Of a DNA stretch of 64,000 nucleotides, positions 45,554-56,896 are shown piece after piece; positions within the stretch are counted from its first letter, which is position 1, and each line of letters starts with the position of its first letter. Below the pieces are notes generated by a model. That model made no database searches, had not been told where the DNA came from, and worked only from the letters and a program-made list of their open reading frames with translations. The translations under genes and the position numbers were made by a program. Source of the stretch: Talaromyces rugulosus. Taxonomy: Eukaryota > Ascomycota > Eurotiomycetes > Eurotiales > Trichocomaceae. Location of the stretch: contig NC_049562.1 of the NCBI RefSeq assembly GCF_013368755.1, positions 1,736,001 to 1,800,000 of the forward strand, read 5' to 3'.

Positions 45554-47254
45554 ATGGATATCGATCAGAATACCACCCGGGGTATCTGGGATGCCTGGGC
45601 CGCTCATCAAATTGAACAGCGTATGTTCATCTTACAAAATTTTTTATCAGCTCATACTAATCCATAAATAGAAGATTCCCAGACGAAAAACCAATTACGC
45701 TGCCCTTATGCAGGCTATCGCCAGTACTTAGCATACAGGGCGAAAACACCTGGGGAACCGATTAACGGGTTGTTTACGCGCCTACAGGAAACCGAGAAAT
45801 ACCTAGCTTACGGTCCCGGTTTGGATACCGTGAAAAAAGTACAGCTCGAGAATGATAAGCCCGATCTAGCTGTCGTCGAGGGATGCAGCAAGCAGGCTGC
45901 CGGTCAAGGCTCCCCTCGGGAGGAGCCGTGGCTGGAAGAACCGTCCTTGCTCCAGCTCGACGATGGTGAAGAAAAGGCTTACAGTGGCGAGCACGAATGC
46001 GATCGAGGGGTGGGAGAGAAGGAGTGGGAAGAACAGCAGTACTTGCTCGACAGAGACGGGCAAAACTACAGCAATGATCCTATTCCGGATGAATACCGCC
46101 CTGAGACGTCGGCTGAAGTAGATGAGTACACCCTGTTAGACGAGTACACTCAGTCAGAAGAGTACACTCAGTCAGAAGAGTACACTCAGTCTGACGAGTA
46201 CGTCCAGGAAGAAGAGGATTCACAGTCAGATGAGTACACCCAGGAAGAAGAGTACTCTCAGTCAGACGAGTATGCCCAGGACGAAGAGGACTCTCAAGAA
46301 GAAGAGTACACTCAGTCAGACGAGTACGCCCAGGACGAAGAGGACTCTGAAGATGATCCATACGCGAGACTTTACGACATCGTTGATTCGTCGGAGAGTT
46401 CTATTCTTTCTATGTATTCCGATCTATCGCCCACCGACCAGGCCGTGCTAAGATTTCCCCTTACGGAACGCTTTCTAAACAAGCACACATGCGGTTATGA
46501 AGACGCATATATTACTATACCAAAAGGACCGTACGAGTTTATGAAAAACCCGAACCATCCTGCGATAGAGCTCGCTGACGAGGATATTGGCTGCCACGAT
46601 GGCTGTCCAGATCATGGCATTTTTGTCCCTCATGTGATAAGGGGGAAGCGTACAGTTAACGTCTGGTTTGACCGTCATTTTACACTGAAAGATGTCTATT
46701 TGGCGAGTTTTCATGATCCCGTCCGTGAGATTCCTAGGGATGACGAGGATCGCCCAGAAGAGTGGCATGTCGCTGAGCCGTTGTTGTACGGGGCCACGAT
46801 GACCTACGAATTCGCATATTTGAAGAAGGCCCACGAGGGCGCTCACAAACGTGAAGCAATCGAGGGGCTCACAACAGCCGAAAAAGTGATGCAGAACATG
46901 CGAGAAGGAGAATTCGAGCACGATTTTTATTTGCCCTACTTCCACGGACAGCACTACGATGTTATTGTTGCCGCGTACGAGCCGCGGTACATCCCATCCG
47001 ATGGCCGGTGGCCGCACGATACGGGCAGGCCGATCTGGGAAGCGCGAGGGCTTGTTGGACCGGGCCAGGAGGACTGGAGTTGGTGGAACCAGACTCAAAT
47101 GGAGTACAACCGGCAGTGGAGAATGTACCGCTTGCAAGACGAAGCTCGAATGCAGTATGTTGCTGAGGTCACGGCTAATGCTAGGAGGCAGTATTACGAG
47201 GAGGGGATTCTGCCGCGAATGTCGAGTAATGGATATGTTGAACTGTTTGTGTGA
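45554..47254 (+). CDS. Unrecognised acidic protein with tandem six-residue repeats
   Basis: I do not recognise this protein. Two exons, 45554-45620 and 45672-47254 (intron 51 nt), sum to 1650 nt, 549 residues. The first 30 residues (MDIDQNTTRGIWDAWAAHQ) are followed by a charged region. Residues of about 180-255 (46122-46355) form an imperfect tandem repeat of the six-residue unit (D/E)EYTQS, with variants such as EEDSQS and DEYAQD, extremely acidic. The C-terminal 280 residues look folded: they include CGYEDAYITIPKGPYEFM, a small Cys/His patch CHDGCPDH, KRTVNVWFDRHFTLKDVYLA, and a Trp/Tyr-rich end (DWSWWNQTQMEYNRQWRMY). No signal peptide or membrane segment. The gene is flanked by long gene-poor DNA, as lineage-specific genes often are. 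Confidence 0.75.
46122..46355 (+). repeat. In-frame 18-bp tandem repeat (minisatellite) inside the acidic protein gene
   Basis: About 12 imperfect copies of an 18-bp unit read as (D/E)EYTQS. Neighbouring copies such as GTACACTCAGTCAGAAGA are identical over a full unit (46144-46200), pointing to recent slippage or unequal exchange. All length changes remain multiples of three, so the frame is kept. Confidence 0.85.
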
Positions 47255-50200
47255 GCATGGCGAGGGCTTGCGGGCTCACGTGGCTCGTCGGGTCTTCCTA
47301 TTCCGGTAATAAACAGACAACATCTACACATGCTATTTCCTTAGCTCACTATATGAAAACACCAAACTGAGCAATATAGCACACGAGCACATAAGAATAG
47401 AAGGATTGTCAAATATGAAGATCGCATAGCCAGTTAAAAGTACAGGCCCAGGTGGCCACGCGTCGTCGCATGTATAATTATCAGGAGTTGTATTAGTTTT
47501 CAACTTTTTTGTGTACAATTTTGACCCTTAGACTAGCATGAATAATCACTAAGCAAGTTACACAGCAACTTTAGAAAGGATTTACTAGTAAGGAGAAACA
47601 TGATGACATGGCTCCCGAGTGTATGGAGTTCGCGCGGGAACGGAATGCAACGTTCCCCAGGTTAGTTGAGCGTAGCTTGACAGGTCGGGGGGTTTGTACC
47701 CCCTGAACGAGATTTATTGTGGAGTGTTTATGAGAGCTCCACGTGAAAAGGCAATCGATTGTGTAATTGATAGATGCAAGACTATTAACAATGATCTACT
47801 CCGTACTCTGTGGCCAATGCTCAGTATACGAAGAAGCAGTACGCCGGACGTCATCGCATTCGTTTATTCAAAAATCGGAAATATCATTTTTAAAAAAAAA
47901 AAAAAAAACGCCAAAAAATCCAACGTACGGAGTATGTTACTATGTATTCTGTACGCGTGTACTCATGCACATACGCATTATCAGCTTTGCTAGCGCGTGG
48001 TGATTTCGGCCTAGCTCGACGCCATCGGCGCATCCTGCCTGATTTTATGCTTTTTCCTGTGATCACCCCGGATGTCGATCATCCAGCCAGTCGAGGCGAA
48101 AAACGCCTCCGACGAAATTTGCTTTTTGCCCCATTTTGCTAGGGGGAACGGTTGTGAACTGACTCGACTCGAGTAAGTTACTAGCTCAGCCTGGAGCAGG
48201 CCTTGAAATAAAAAATAATAAAAAAATCCATCGGATTGTGAACATGTTGGATTCAGCATTCAGCCCCAAGTACCTCATACTAATGACTAAGTAGTATGTA
48301 TTTTTTGATAGAGTTTGACGTTGTACGCGAGAAATTGCTGGATCGGGAGCGAACTGCCTGTAATTTTAATCAGCCAAGGATCGACGCGGCCGGCCTTGGC
48401 TCGGCATCATGCAATAACGAGAGGGAAATATAGCAAGATCGATGGAGAAGTGGTACAACAGAGTATAATCGCGCATTGAGAGATTTATGCGCATGCATGG
48501 ATGCCTGTATGACCAGGCAGCTGTCAACTGCAGCCCAACTGACTGGTGCACTAGGCTGTTGATCGGATGCAGCTAGAAACATGGCAGAAAATTCGAAGGA
48601 TTTTTTTCCTGCACGCATGACAGTCCTCCGGAGGATGTACGATGGGGAATACTAGGATGAAAGGAGTCGCATAGTGCGGCATTTCTGGAGTGTCTGGAGA
48701 GACCAGGTCCATGGCAGCTGGTTGGCATCAAATTCCGGATTAAGCTTTTGGACCATGAGAGTTTTTCTCACACGATGAGCAAGGGATGATGGCGACACCC
48801 TTGCGCCGGACAGGAGCGCCGAGCTGAGCGAGATGCAGACCATGGACGATACGATAATGGATGATATGTCAAACAATAATGGATTATGGAATGCTGGAGA
48901 AAAACGTGACTTCCCCGTGGGTTCTCCATACCATGCTGCAGTGTCGCAGCTCGGTATGTCCGATACGGTTAGTACGGTAAATAAAAAAAAAAAGCCGAAA
49001 GCGGCTAGTGCGGTGGCCTGACCTGGGACGCCCGGAGAACACCCACGGCGTAATAAATGATTACTTCAAGAGAACGTATGTATTTTTTTTTTTTGAAATG
49101 CGAGAGTACAACTGTACAGAGTTTGAGACCCCTGCTCTGGTATGCACGCTGGATGTACGCTGGATGTACGCTGGACGCACTCGGCTCTTGGCCAGATATG
49201 ACGTCCGTTTTTGCTTTGGTGGCGGCGCCCATGCTCGAGCGAACTGGCCGAAACAGGGTTGTGCCAGCCGGTGTTTTGCACCGCAGTGCGATTTAGCGGC
49301 GGGCGTTATAGGGAGTAAAAGCAAGTAAAAGCAGACAAAACCAGGTGAAAAATCTGCAGTGGGCCCTCGGGCGCCACGCGAGAAGGCACCGCGACGGTTC
49401 CTGGGTGATGCCGTCATCGTTGCCGAGTCGCGCAGTCGCTTCGGGCTGCCGAGCCCAGAGTTACCGTGTAACCAGCCCGGCGCATGCCGAGATTGGTCGT
49501 TCCTGCCCCCTTTTGCCTTTCTTTCTCCTGCCCGCTCTCAATTTGGGATGGCCAAATCCCCGAGCATGCATTCATAGTGAGGGCGAGAGGGAGCATACAA
49601 TGATACATAACGGTGCGCAGTAGGCTGCGTTCGGACATTCCAGTACGCAGTGCAACCGATTCCCCCACCGGCCCAGCGCAGAGCTCAATGCGGCGGGATT
49701 TTCGCGGGCGCAAATCCCCGTTGGCTGGAGTTTCGACGCCGGTGGGCCTGAGTGCCCAATGGCTGGCTCTGGAGCTGTGCCTGGCTGGGGGGGGGGGGGA
49801 TCCAAATACACGCTGTAATTTATGTTCATGTTCCGCCCCAGTAACAATTATTCCCGGGGGCAAAAGGATTCACTTTGACCTTGGATACTGGGGCCCCGGC
49901 CTGCCTAAAGTGTCAAAATTTACGGGTCGCATGCGGCCAGCGACGATATATGAGCCGCTCCACCCCCGCCAGCGTCTTCTTTTCTTCTTCTTCTTCTTCT
50001 CCTTCTCATGCCTCTCTCTCTGTTTCTTCCTTTCTTTCTCCACAGCCTCGTTAATTCTTCCTCAAGCAGCCGGGTTGTTTGAGCGTAGCGCGCCTTCCTA
50101 TTTGGTCAGTAACAGAGCGCTTCCGGACACCTGCCCTACACCACCTGCCTGCCCTGCACCTGCCTCGCCTGCACCTGCCTGCACCTGCCCTCCCCTGCTC

Positions 50201-50487
50201 ACACCTGCTGGCACCTGCCTGCCCTACCCCTGCACCTTCCCTCAACACACACACACACACCCACTTCACCATTTCCCCACCTTTACTTCCTCTTCCTCTC
50301 TCTCCCTCTTTCTCTCTCCACTCTCTCCACTCTACTTCCCCTCACCAGCCAACCTCATATTCTTCTCTGCTGTCTACTCTACTGTCTACACTCTGCTGTT
50401 ATTGTATGCTGACTCTCCTCAAGACCTTCAATTCTTTTCTGCTCTACCTCGTCTTTGTTGCGTACTCGGACGTCCGATAGCATCAAG
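47255..50487. other. Gene-poor 3.2-kb stretch with several simple repeats
   Basis: I find no gene with coding character or homology. It contains a Lys-codon-like A-run at about 47893-47908, a run of three 11-bp units (GCTGGATGTAC type) at 49147-49180, a run of about 13 G at 49787-49799, and a CACCTGCCTGCC-type imperfect repeat at 50128-50240 in what is probably the leader or promoter of the MFS gene. A pyrimidine-rich tract with CA repeats (50246-50340) follows. See findings. Confidence 0.5.
50128..50240 (+). repeat. Imperfect CACCTGC-type minisatellite upstream of the MFS transporter
   Basis: Short degenerate units around CACCTGCCTGC repeat about ten times, followed by an ACACAC run at 50246-50260. 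The repeat lies 250-360 bp before the MFS start, in the probable promoter or 5' leader. Confidence 0.65.
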
Positions 50488-52347
50488 ATGGCCGCCGAGT
50501 CTGAGATTGACCAGACTCCCAAGGTCGTGCCCGCTGCGGCCGACCCCGAGAAACTCCTTCAAGACTCCGAGTCCTCGTCTGCCACCAACGAGGTGAGCGC
50601 TCTTCCGGCCGAGAAGACTGCTCGTCACGCCCACTGGAATGGCACAACCGAGACGCACCAGCTTGAGCCCTCTCCCACCCAGGACAAGCAGGAGATCACC
50701 GAGGAAGAGTGCTACGACCAGCTGGGATACGCCTTTCCGGAGTGGAAGAAGTGGACCATCTTGACTGTCATTTTCCTCGTGCAGATCTCCATGAACTTCA
50801 ACACAAGTCTGTACTCCAACGCTCTCGATGGTATTACCGAAGAGTTCAATGTCTCTGCTCAAGGCGCTCGTTGTGGTGCCATGATCTTCTTGGTCTTGTA
50901 TGCCTTTGGTTGTGAGTTGTGGGCCCCCTGGAGTGAGGAGCTTGGCCGAAAGCCTATCCTGCAAGCCTCTCTCTTCCTCGTCAATATCTGGCAACTCCCC
51001 GTCGCTCTGTCCAAGAACTTTGCTACTATCATGGTTGGCCGTGCCCTTGGTGGTCTGTCTTCCGCCGGTGGCTCTGTCACTCTCGGTATGATTGCCGATA
51101 TGTGGGAGGCCGACACCCAGCAGTATGCCGTTGCCTTTGTTGTTTTCTCCTCTGTCGGTGGCTCTGTCTTGGGTCCTGTCGTCGGTGGCTTCTGCCAGCA
51201 ATATCTCCACTGGCGCTGGTGCATTTGGATCCAGCTCATCTTCGGTGTTGTTGTTCAAGTCATGCACTTCTTCATGGTCCCCGAGACTCGCTCCACTATC
51301 ATGATGGACAAGATTGCCCAGAAAAAGCGCAAGTCCGGCGAGAACCCCAACATCTATGGTCCGAATGAACTCGTTCCCTTCCGTGAGCGCTTCTCTGCCA
51401 AGGAAATTCTGTTGACCTGGATCCGACCTTTCCACATGTTCTTGACCGAGCCTATTGTCTTGACTCTGTCTCTTCTCAGTGGTTTCAGCGATGCCCTGAT
51501 CTTCATGTTTATCCAGTCCATGTCTCTTGTGTATGCTCAGTGGGGCTTCAATGCCTGGGAAATGGGTCTTTCTTTCCTCCCCATTCTCGTTGGCTACTTC
51601 ATTGCCTGGTTCTCTTTCTTCCCCGCCATCAAACGCAACATCCGAGAACGCCGTGAGAAGCCAGACTCGGAAACTGCTCAGTACGAGTCTCGTCTGTGGT
51701 GGCTGCTTTACACTGCTCCCTGCCTTCCTATCGGCTTGATTGGATTTGCTTGGACTTCTCAAGGCCCCCCAATCCACTGGATTGGTTCTATGATTTTCTC
51801 TGCGATCATCGGTATCGCCAACTATGCCATCTACATGGCCACTATCGATTATATGATTTGCGCTTATGGCCCCTACTCTGCCTCTGCTACCGGTGGCAAT
51901 GGTTGGTCTCGTGATTTCCTCGCTGGTGTTTTGACTATTCCGGCCACTCCTTTCTTCCAAAACATTGGTGGTAGATATCACATCCAATATGCAGTGACTA
52001 TCCTCTGTAAGTTATACTCTGCTTTTTCCCTTTAAATGAATGTACTCTAACAGACAATAGTCGCCATTTCCTTCTGTCTCGTGGTTGCCGTCTACGTCAT
52101 CTACTGGAAGGGACCAACCCTTCGCAAACGCTCTCCATTTGCCCAACAGCTGTCGGATGCTCGTGCGGATCTGGACGCCCAAGGTCGCCGCCCGTCTGCC
52201 CTTACAGGCTCCCGTGCCAACTCTTTTGTTCGTACGCAACAGAACATCCGTGTGCACCAGACCATCGGCAGTCGCGCAGGCTCTCGCGCCAACTCGCGCG
52301 CCAATTCGCGTGCCAACTCTCGCCGCAACTCGTTGGTTGCTGAGTAG
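50488..52347 (+). CDS. MFS transporter, DHA1 (multidrug/polyamine) type
   Basis: A 12-helix major facilitator of the drug:H+ antiporter-1 class. Two exons, 50488-52006 and 52061-52347, sum to 1806 nt, 601 residues. The first 90 residues are hydrophilic. The loop motif between helices 2 and 3 reads APWSEELGRKP, a form of the MFS signature, and helix 5 region VLGPVVGGF matches motif C of antiporters. The C-terminal cytoplasmic tail contains a repeated RANS unit (SRAGSRANSRANSRANS), possibly phosphorylated. The start at 50488 (MAAESEIDQ) follows a pyrimidine-rich leader. The substrate cannot be told from sequence; DHA1 proteins export drugs, polyamines or metabolites. It converges with GCV1. Confidence 0.92.
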
Positions 52348-53325
52348 GCCCTAGACCGATCGCCACTAAAATAATATCGATTGAGAGACTCTGGCTTCGC
52401 TACCAATCTCTCTCTCTCTCTTTCTTCTCTTGCCTCATCGCGAGGCTGTACAACCCCCGTATTCCGATTCAGTTTGTCCCATGTTCCGTGGACTACCTCT
52501 ACTATGTAGGCTCATGGGGTTACCATTCGTGTGTTGATACCCATTTTTTACGTGTCTTCTTTTTCTTTAATAATACATGCTTAGCTGATCTCCACCACAT
52601 TCTATGAATGGAGATCGGCCTGACTGTACTCTGGTGGTAATGCCCGGTTGCTGTGCGTATTTACAATACACGGTGCGGCGTTAGATAATATTCGACTCCA
52701 TTCATGTATTTTATTTCTTAATTTGTTGTCAGTAAGAGATAGCCAAATAATAAATTGATCAATTGAACCCATATTTATTCTAGTACATGTGCTTCTGCAG
52801 TGTGGATCGATCGGAAATGCCTCGTGTTAGATGTCACCCGCGTGCGGAAGATCGATCGATGCAAGGACGTTGGAATGTAGATCTCTTAAATGTTCCGGAT
52901 GGGGCATGGCCAGGGTTCTCCACTGTTAAAACACCTATCCTCATTGAGTATGCATGTTAATGACAGGCGTCCTGCCCTCTGCTGACCCAGTGTTGTATAG
53001 ACCGAATCCGTCCGTGGATACTATCCACCACATGTTCTTCTACTGTACATGTATTGAGTATGCACCAGTCTATCAGTTGACATGTAATTTACACGTTATA
53101 CTCGTAGTATTACTATTACATATGTAATGAATATGCGTGGATTTATTTGTTGATTATTTATAGTCTAATAAATCATCTATTTTATTTGAAGATAGACATG
53201 TACAGTTCAGTTGTTGATATCATGAATGCTCATTTCATGTTGAATGGCGAATACTTGTTTAAAAACATAACAGCTCCAAGGAAAGAGAAATCGCTGAAAG
53301 CAGAAATTAAAGAACAAGAAAAAGA
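52348..53325. other. Convergent intergenic region, no gene seen
   Basis: This 978-bp stretch between two 3' ends is AT-rich after 52680. I see no gene. Confidence 0.55.
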
Positions 53326-54849
53326 TCAAGCAGGTCGATGGAATTTACTCGGTACCCACGGCATCGGAGTCACCGTTGCTTTGCGCACCTTGTTACGAAC
53401 GAGGACCTCCACTTCGGTGCCCTTCTTGTGAAATCCTTGCTTGATATACCCCATGGCAATGTTTGTGCCACCGAGCGAGGGGCTAGGAAGACCCGAGGTA
53501 ACGACACCGATTTGAGTAGTCTTGTCGGCCGGGTCAACAATAACCGCGCCCTCACGCGCGGGAGAGCCCTTTTCAATGGTGAGCCCGATGCGGCGCTGCG
53601 ATAGCGTTTTTGCCGGGGACGCTAGCTGTGGTAGAATCACGCTGGCGCCGTTGAATTGCGAGGCTGGAGAGTCGGGGTCGCGGCGGTTCCGTCCGACGAC
53701 CCAGCCGAGCGCGGCCGTGGGCGGTGTCTGTGCTGTGGATATGTCGTGGCCGTACAGGCACATGCCGGCTTCGAGGCGGAGAGAATCGCGTGCCGCGAGC
53801 CCGGCTAGACGCACTTTCTCGGGTTGCGAGAGGAGGAGCTCGGTGACTTGGGCTGGCAGGGACGACGACGATGACGTCGTGGGGATGGAGATTTCGAACC
53901 CGTCTTCACCAGTGTATCCCGTGCGGGAGATGAGCAGTCTATGCGCAGACTTGGATCCGTCGGCGAGTGTCAGGTACAGCTCGCGGCATTGGCCAAAGTA
54001 CAGAGTGTTGAGGTCTGTCAGGGCCGGGTCTTCGCCCTCCCCGGTGTAGATGAAGGACTGCAGCACCGACGCTGCCAATGGCCCCTGGAGAGCGACCAGG
54101 GCCCGGTCGCTGAGGATCTCCCATTGAATGCTGTCGGCGCCGTGCTCCTTGCGGTACGCGTCGATTGCGGCGCTCAGGAAGACCAGGTCCTCGTCTCGTC
54201 GCCCGGCGTTGGTGACAAAGTAGAACGATTCGGGTGCTAGTCGCGTAATGACGGTGTCGTCGACAATGCCGCCAGTGCCATCTTCCAAAAGGCATGACAA
54301 TGTCGATTGGTTGTTTCCCAGCGTGTCAAGCGCCGAGGGTGTGACTTTCATCAACAGCGGCAGAGCTCCGGGGCCTGTCAGGCGGTGCTGAACCCTGGAC
54401 AGATGTTAGCTACAGATTTAAAAAAAAAAAAAAAGAGAAAGAAAGAAAGAATCTCACATGTGGCTGACATCAAAAAGACTGGCCTTCTCTCTCGTCCAGT
54501 GGTGGCTCTCCAGATGCGACAGGTCGCTGTATTGCAGCGGCATATCATAGCCGGCAAACGGCACCATCTTGGCGCCACGAGCGACATGGAGATCATACAG
54601 CTGAGTCTTCTTCAAGCCCGCTTGGGACGAAGCAGATCTGATGCTTGTCGGCTGGCCATTGGCGTAGCATGCTGGGCGAGAAGCTCGGCGCACACTCTGC
54701 CTGGACGAAGAGGAAATACCTCGGACGCCGTTACCGGTCCCCGGCAAGGGACGAAGTTGCTGAGCGCCATTGACCACGGCGGTGGGCAATTGACGAGTCG
54801 CGCAAAGAGACCTAAGTCCTCGATAGGAATATCTCACTGCTCCCGACAT
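53326..54849 (-). CDS. GCV1: Aminomethyltransferase, glycine cleavage T protein, mitochondrial
   Basis: The T protein passes the methylene group from the H-protein lipoyl arm to tetrahydrofolate and releases ammonia, in the mitochondrial matrix. Two exons, 54849-54458 and 54394-53326 (intron 63 nt with a long T/C-rich stretch), sum to 1461 nt, 486 residues. The N-terminal 75 residues are rich in Arg and Ser as a presequence. The folate-binding fold begins [20 protein letters not shown], with SLFDVSHM, then [32 protein letters not shown] and [20 protein letters not shown], all family hallmarks. The exon junction falls inside the SHM motif, supporting the splice. Confidence 0.97.
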
Positions 54850-55235
54850 TTTATTTATTTATTTGTGGTATGTTGTACAAGAAGAAAAAAAGGGAAGAAA
54901 AAGAGAAGACGATCGGATTGTCTATGCGGAGGCGGGCAATTACGGTGGGTCTCCGCGCATGATAACGGAAAAGTCACATGCAGATAACGTTTTCCGACAA
55001 CAAGCCCTAACTCGAGTTGCGGGAAAGTATGATGATGATGGACAATACATAATAATGGTTCAATGATTGAATAAAGAGAAAAGAAAAAGTTGATTTCTAG
55101 TAAAATGGGTATGCATTACAAGAAAATAGAAGAGATTGAAAAAGCACAAGGCAAAAAGCAAAATTTTAATACTTAGCCAAATGAGAAATAAGACATGGTC
55201 CTAAGATTTCTTAGGTTCCAGCCAAGATTCAAGAA
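54850..55235. other. Intergenic, GCV1 promoter and permease 3' flank
   Basis: This 386-bp stretch lies between two minus-strand genes and is A-rich. No gene is seen. Confidence 0.55.
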
Positions 55236-56896
55236 TTAAACGCCGTTGTCAGCGCAGGAGAATGGGTCGCCGAATGTGCCTGCATTGTAGTCGATAATGA
55301 CGCTCTTGACAGATGCATAAGTACCTGCAGTCAGGAAATAAATACCGACCAAGATGAAGAATACATTGACCAAGAAGCCAACCCAGCCGCGAATGCCACG
55401 GGTTTTGTAAAAGTCGGGACCGTGGTCGGCACTCCGCATGCGAATGTAAGCCACGCCCCAGAAGATGAATCCAAAGAAGGAATCAAAAAGGGAGCTCATG
55501 ATGGAGAGCAGATCGGAAAAGAAGGGAATGACCTCGGCCACGACAAAGGCGAGAGCCCACAGCACAGCCAAAATACCAGCCCATGAACTCCACCCGACGA
55601 CGGTGTGGCTTGACTTGTGGCGGGTACCGTCAAACAAGCGCAAGAAGACGAAACGGGCAGAGACGGAGGCGTAAAGGACACCGAGGAAAATCAAGGTGGG
55701 AATCATGAACGAGAAAGCGATCTTCTTATAAATTTCATTGCCGAGAGAACCAAAGGCGGGAGCAGTCATGTATTGGTTTCCGATGTAGGCGTAACAGACG
55801 GCACCAACGATGCTGAAGACAAATATCTCGGCGATGGTGACGGCGACGACTGATTTCCAAAATTCCTGGGGTTCCTTCATCTCGGCGATAAAACTGGGAA
55901 GCGTAATTTGTCCGATAAAGGTGTAGCTAATGTTCAAAAACGCACTCATGGCGGTCACGTAGGTAGTTCCTTTGACGGGGAAGGCAGTGACCAGAGGCTC
56001 TCCCAGGGTGGCCGCGTCGTAGCCAGTCGGGTGCGCTTCGATTGCAGCGAAGATGGTGGCGAGCAGGACGGAAATGAAGGTGAAAAAAGCCGAGACCGTA
56101 GCCATCTTGGACAAGCCATCAAAGGTTCGTGGCAAAGAGCAAAAGAAAGAGACGATGCCGGTGACGACCGAGAAAATGATGGTACAGGTCGAATGTCCGG
56201 TCATGGTGTTCAGGTACTTGGCACCGGTCAAAATGTGCAGACCCTACGAATTTGGTCAGCGCGCGCTTCGCGTTTGGTTTTAAAAGGTATTTCTTACTTG
56301 GATAAAGGTGTTGTTGAGCAAAAACATGACTGCGGTGGCCCACCAGGCGATCTTGGAGTCCCAGAAGAGGTATTGACCAATATCACACACGTCGCGGATC
56401 TCGGGGTGGCGCAAACAAAATTTCCTACGTGCGGTTTAGCATACTTTGACCAGCGCAGACAGAGCAGGCGATTCGGCAGGCTTACCAAAGCACAAGCGAT
56501 GTGTACAAGACCACAGCGGCGATGAAAACAGTCAAAATGAGGGCAGGAACCAGACCCAAGACCGAGTACGACCAGGGGAACGACATGATGGCGAGACAGA
56601 TGTACTCGGAGAAGAGCAAGGCGGCAGTCTATTTTTTTTGTCCGTTCAAGCAATTAGTTACGGCAATTGGCTTGCGCGCGGCAGCTGAGGAGGGATCTCA
56701 CCTTCTGCCAGCTGCAGGTACGATACTTGATCGCATCTTCGGCCTCTAATTCAAGCTGCTTTCCAATGGTGGCGCGGTTCGCGTCGTGCACGCTCGCTAC
56801 CCGGCTGCCTCTGCGAGAAAAGCCCTCTTCATCGTAGTCGGGAGGAAACTCGGAATCTTTGGCGCCCTTTTCGAGGGTCGGGTCATTCAACGCCAT
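55236..56896 (-). CDS. Neutral amino-acid permease, AAAP family (Mtr-like)
   Basis: A transporter of the amino acid/auxin permease family, similar to Neurospora Mtr, which takes up neutral aliphatic and aromatic amino acids. Four exons (56896-56702, 56628-56486, 56424-56298, 56243-55236) sum to 1473 nt, 490 residues. A hydrophilic N terminus (SEFPPDYDEEGFSRRGSRVA) is followed by about 11 membrane segments, beginning near FSEYICLAIMSFPWSYSVLG. Family stretches include LRHPEIRDVCDIGQYLFW, YTFIGQITLPSFIAEMKEP and FGSLGNEIYKKIAFSFMIP. Splice junctions fall at conserved positions and keep frame. It is on the same strand as GCV1. Confidence 0.92.

Noticed and set aside
49613..50596. 327-codon plus-strand open frame before the MFS gene
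   Set aside because: It is low complexity (Phe, Ser, Pro and Cys from CT-rich repeats), runs through the G13 tract and repeat, and ends out of frame inside the MFS coding sequence.
50428..51987. 519-codon open frame on the minus strand
   Set aside because: It is antisense to the MFS transporter exon. The plus-strand frame has membrane helices, MFS motifs and a conserved splice, while the minus-strand translation is hydrophilic shadow sequence.
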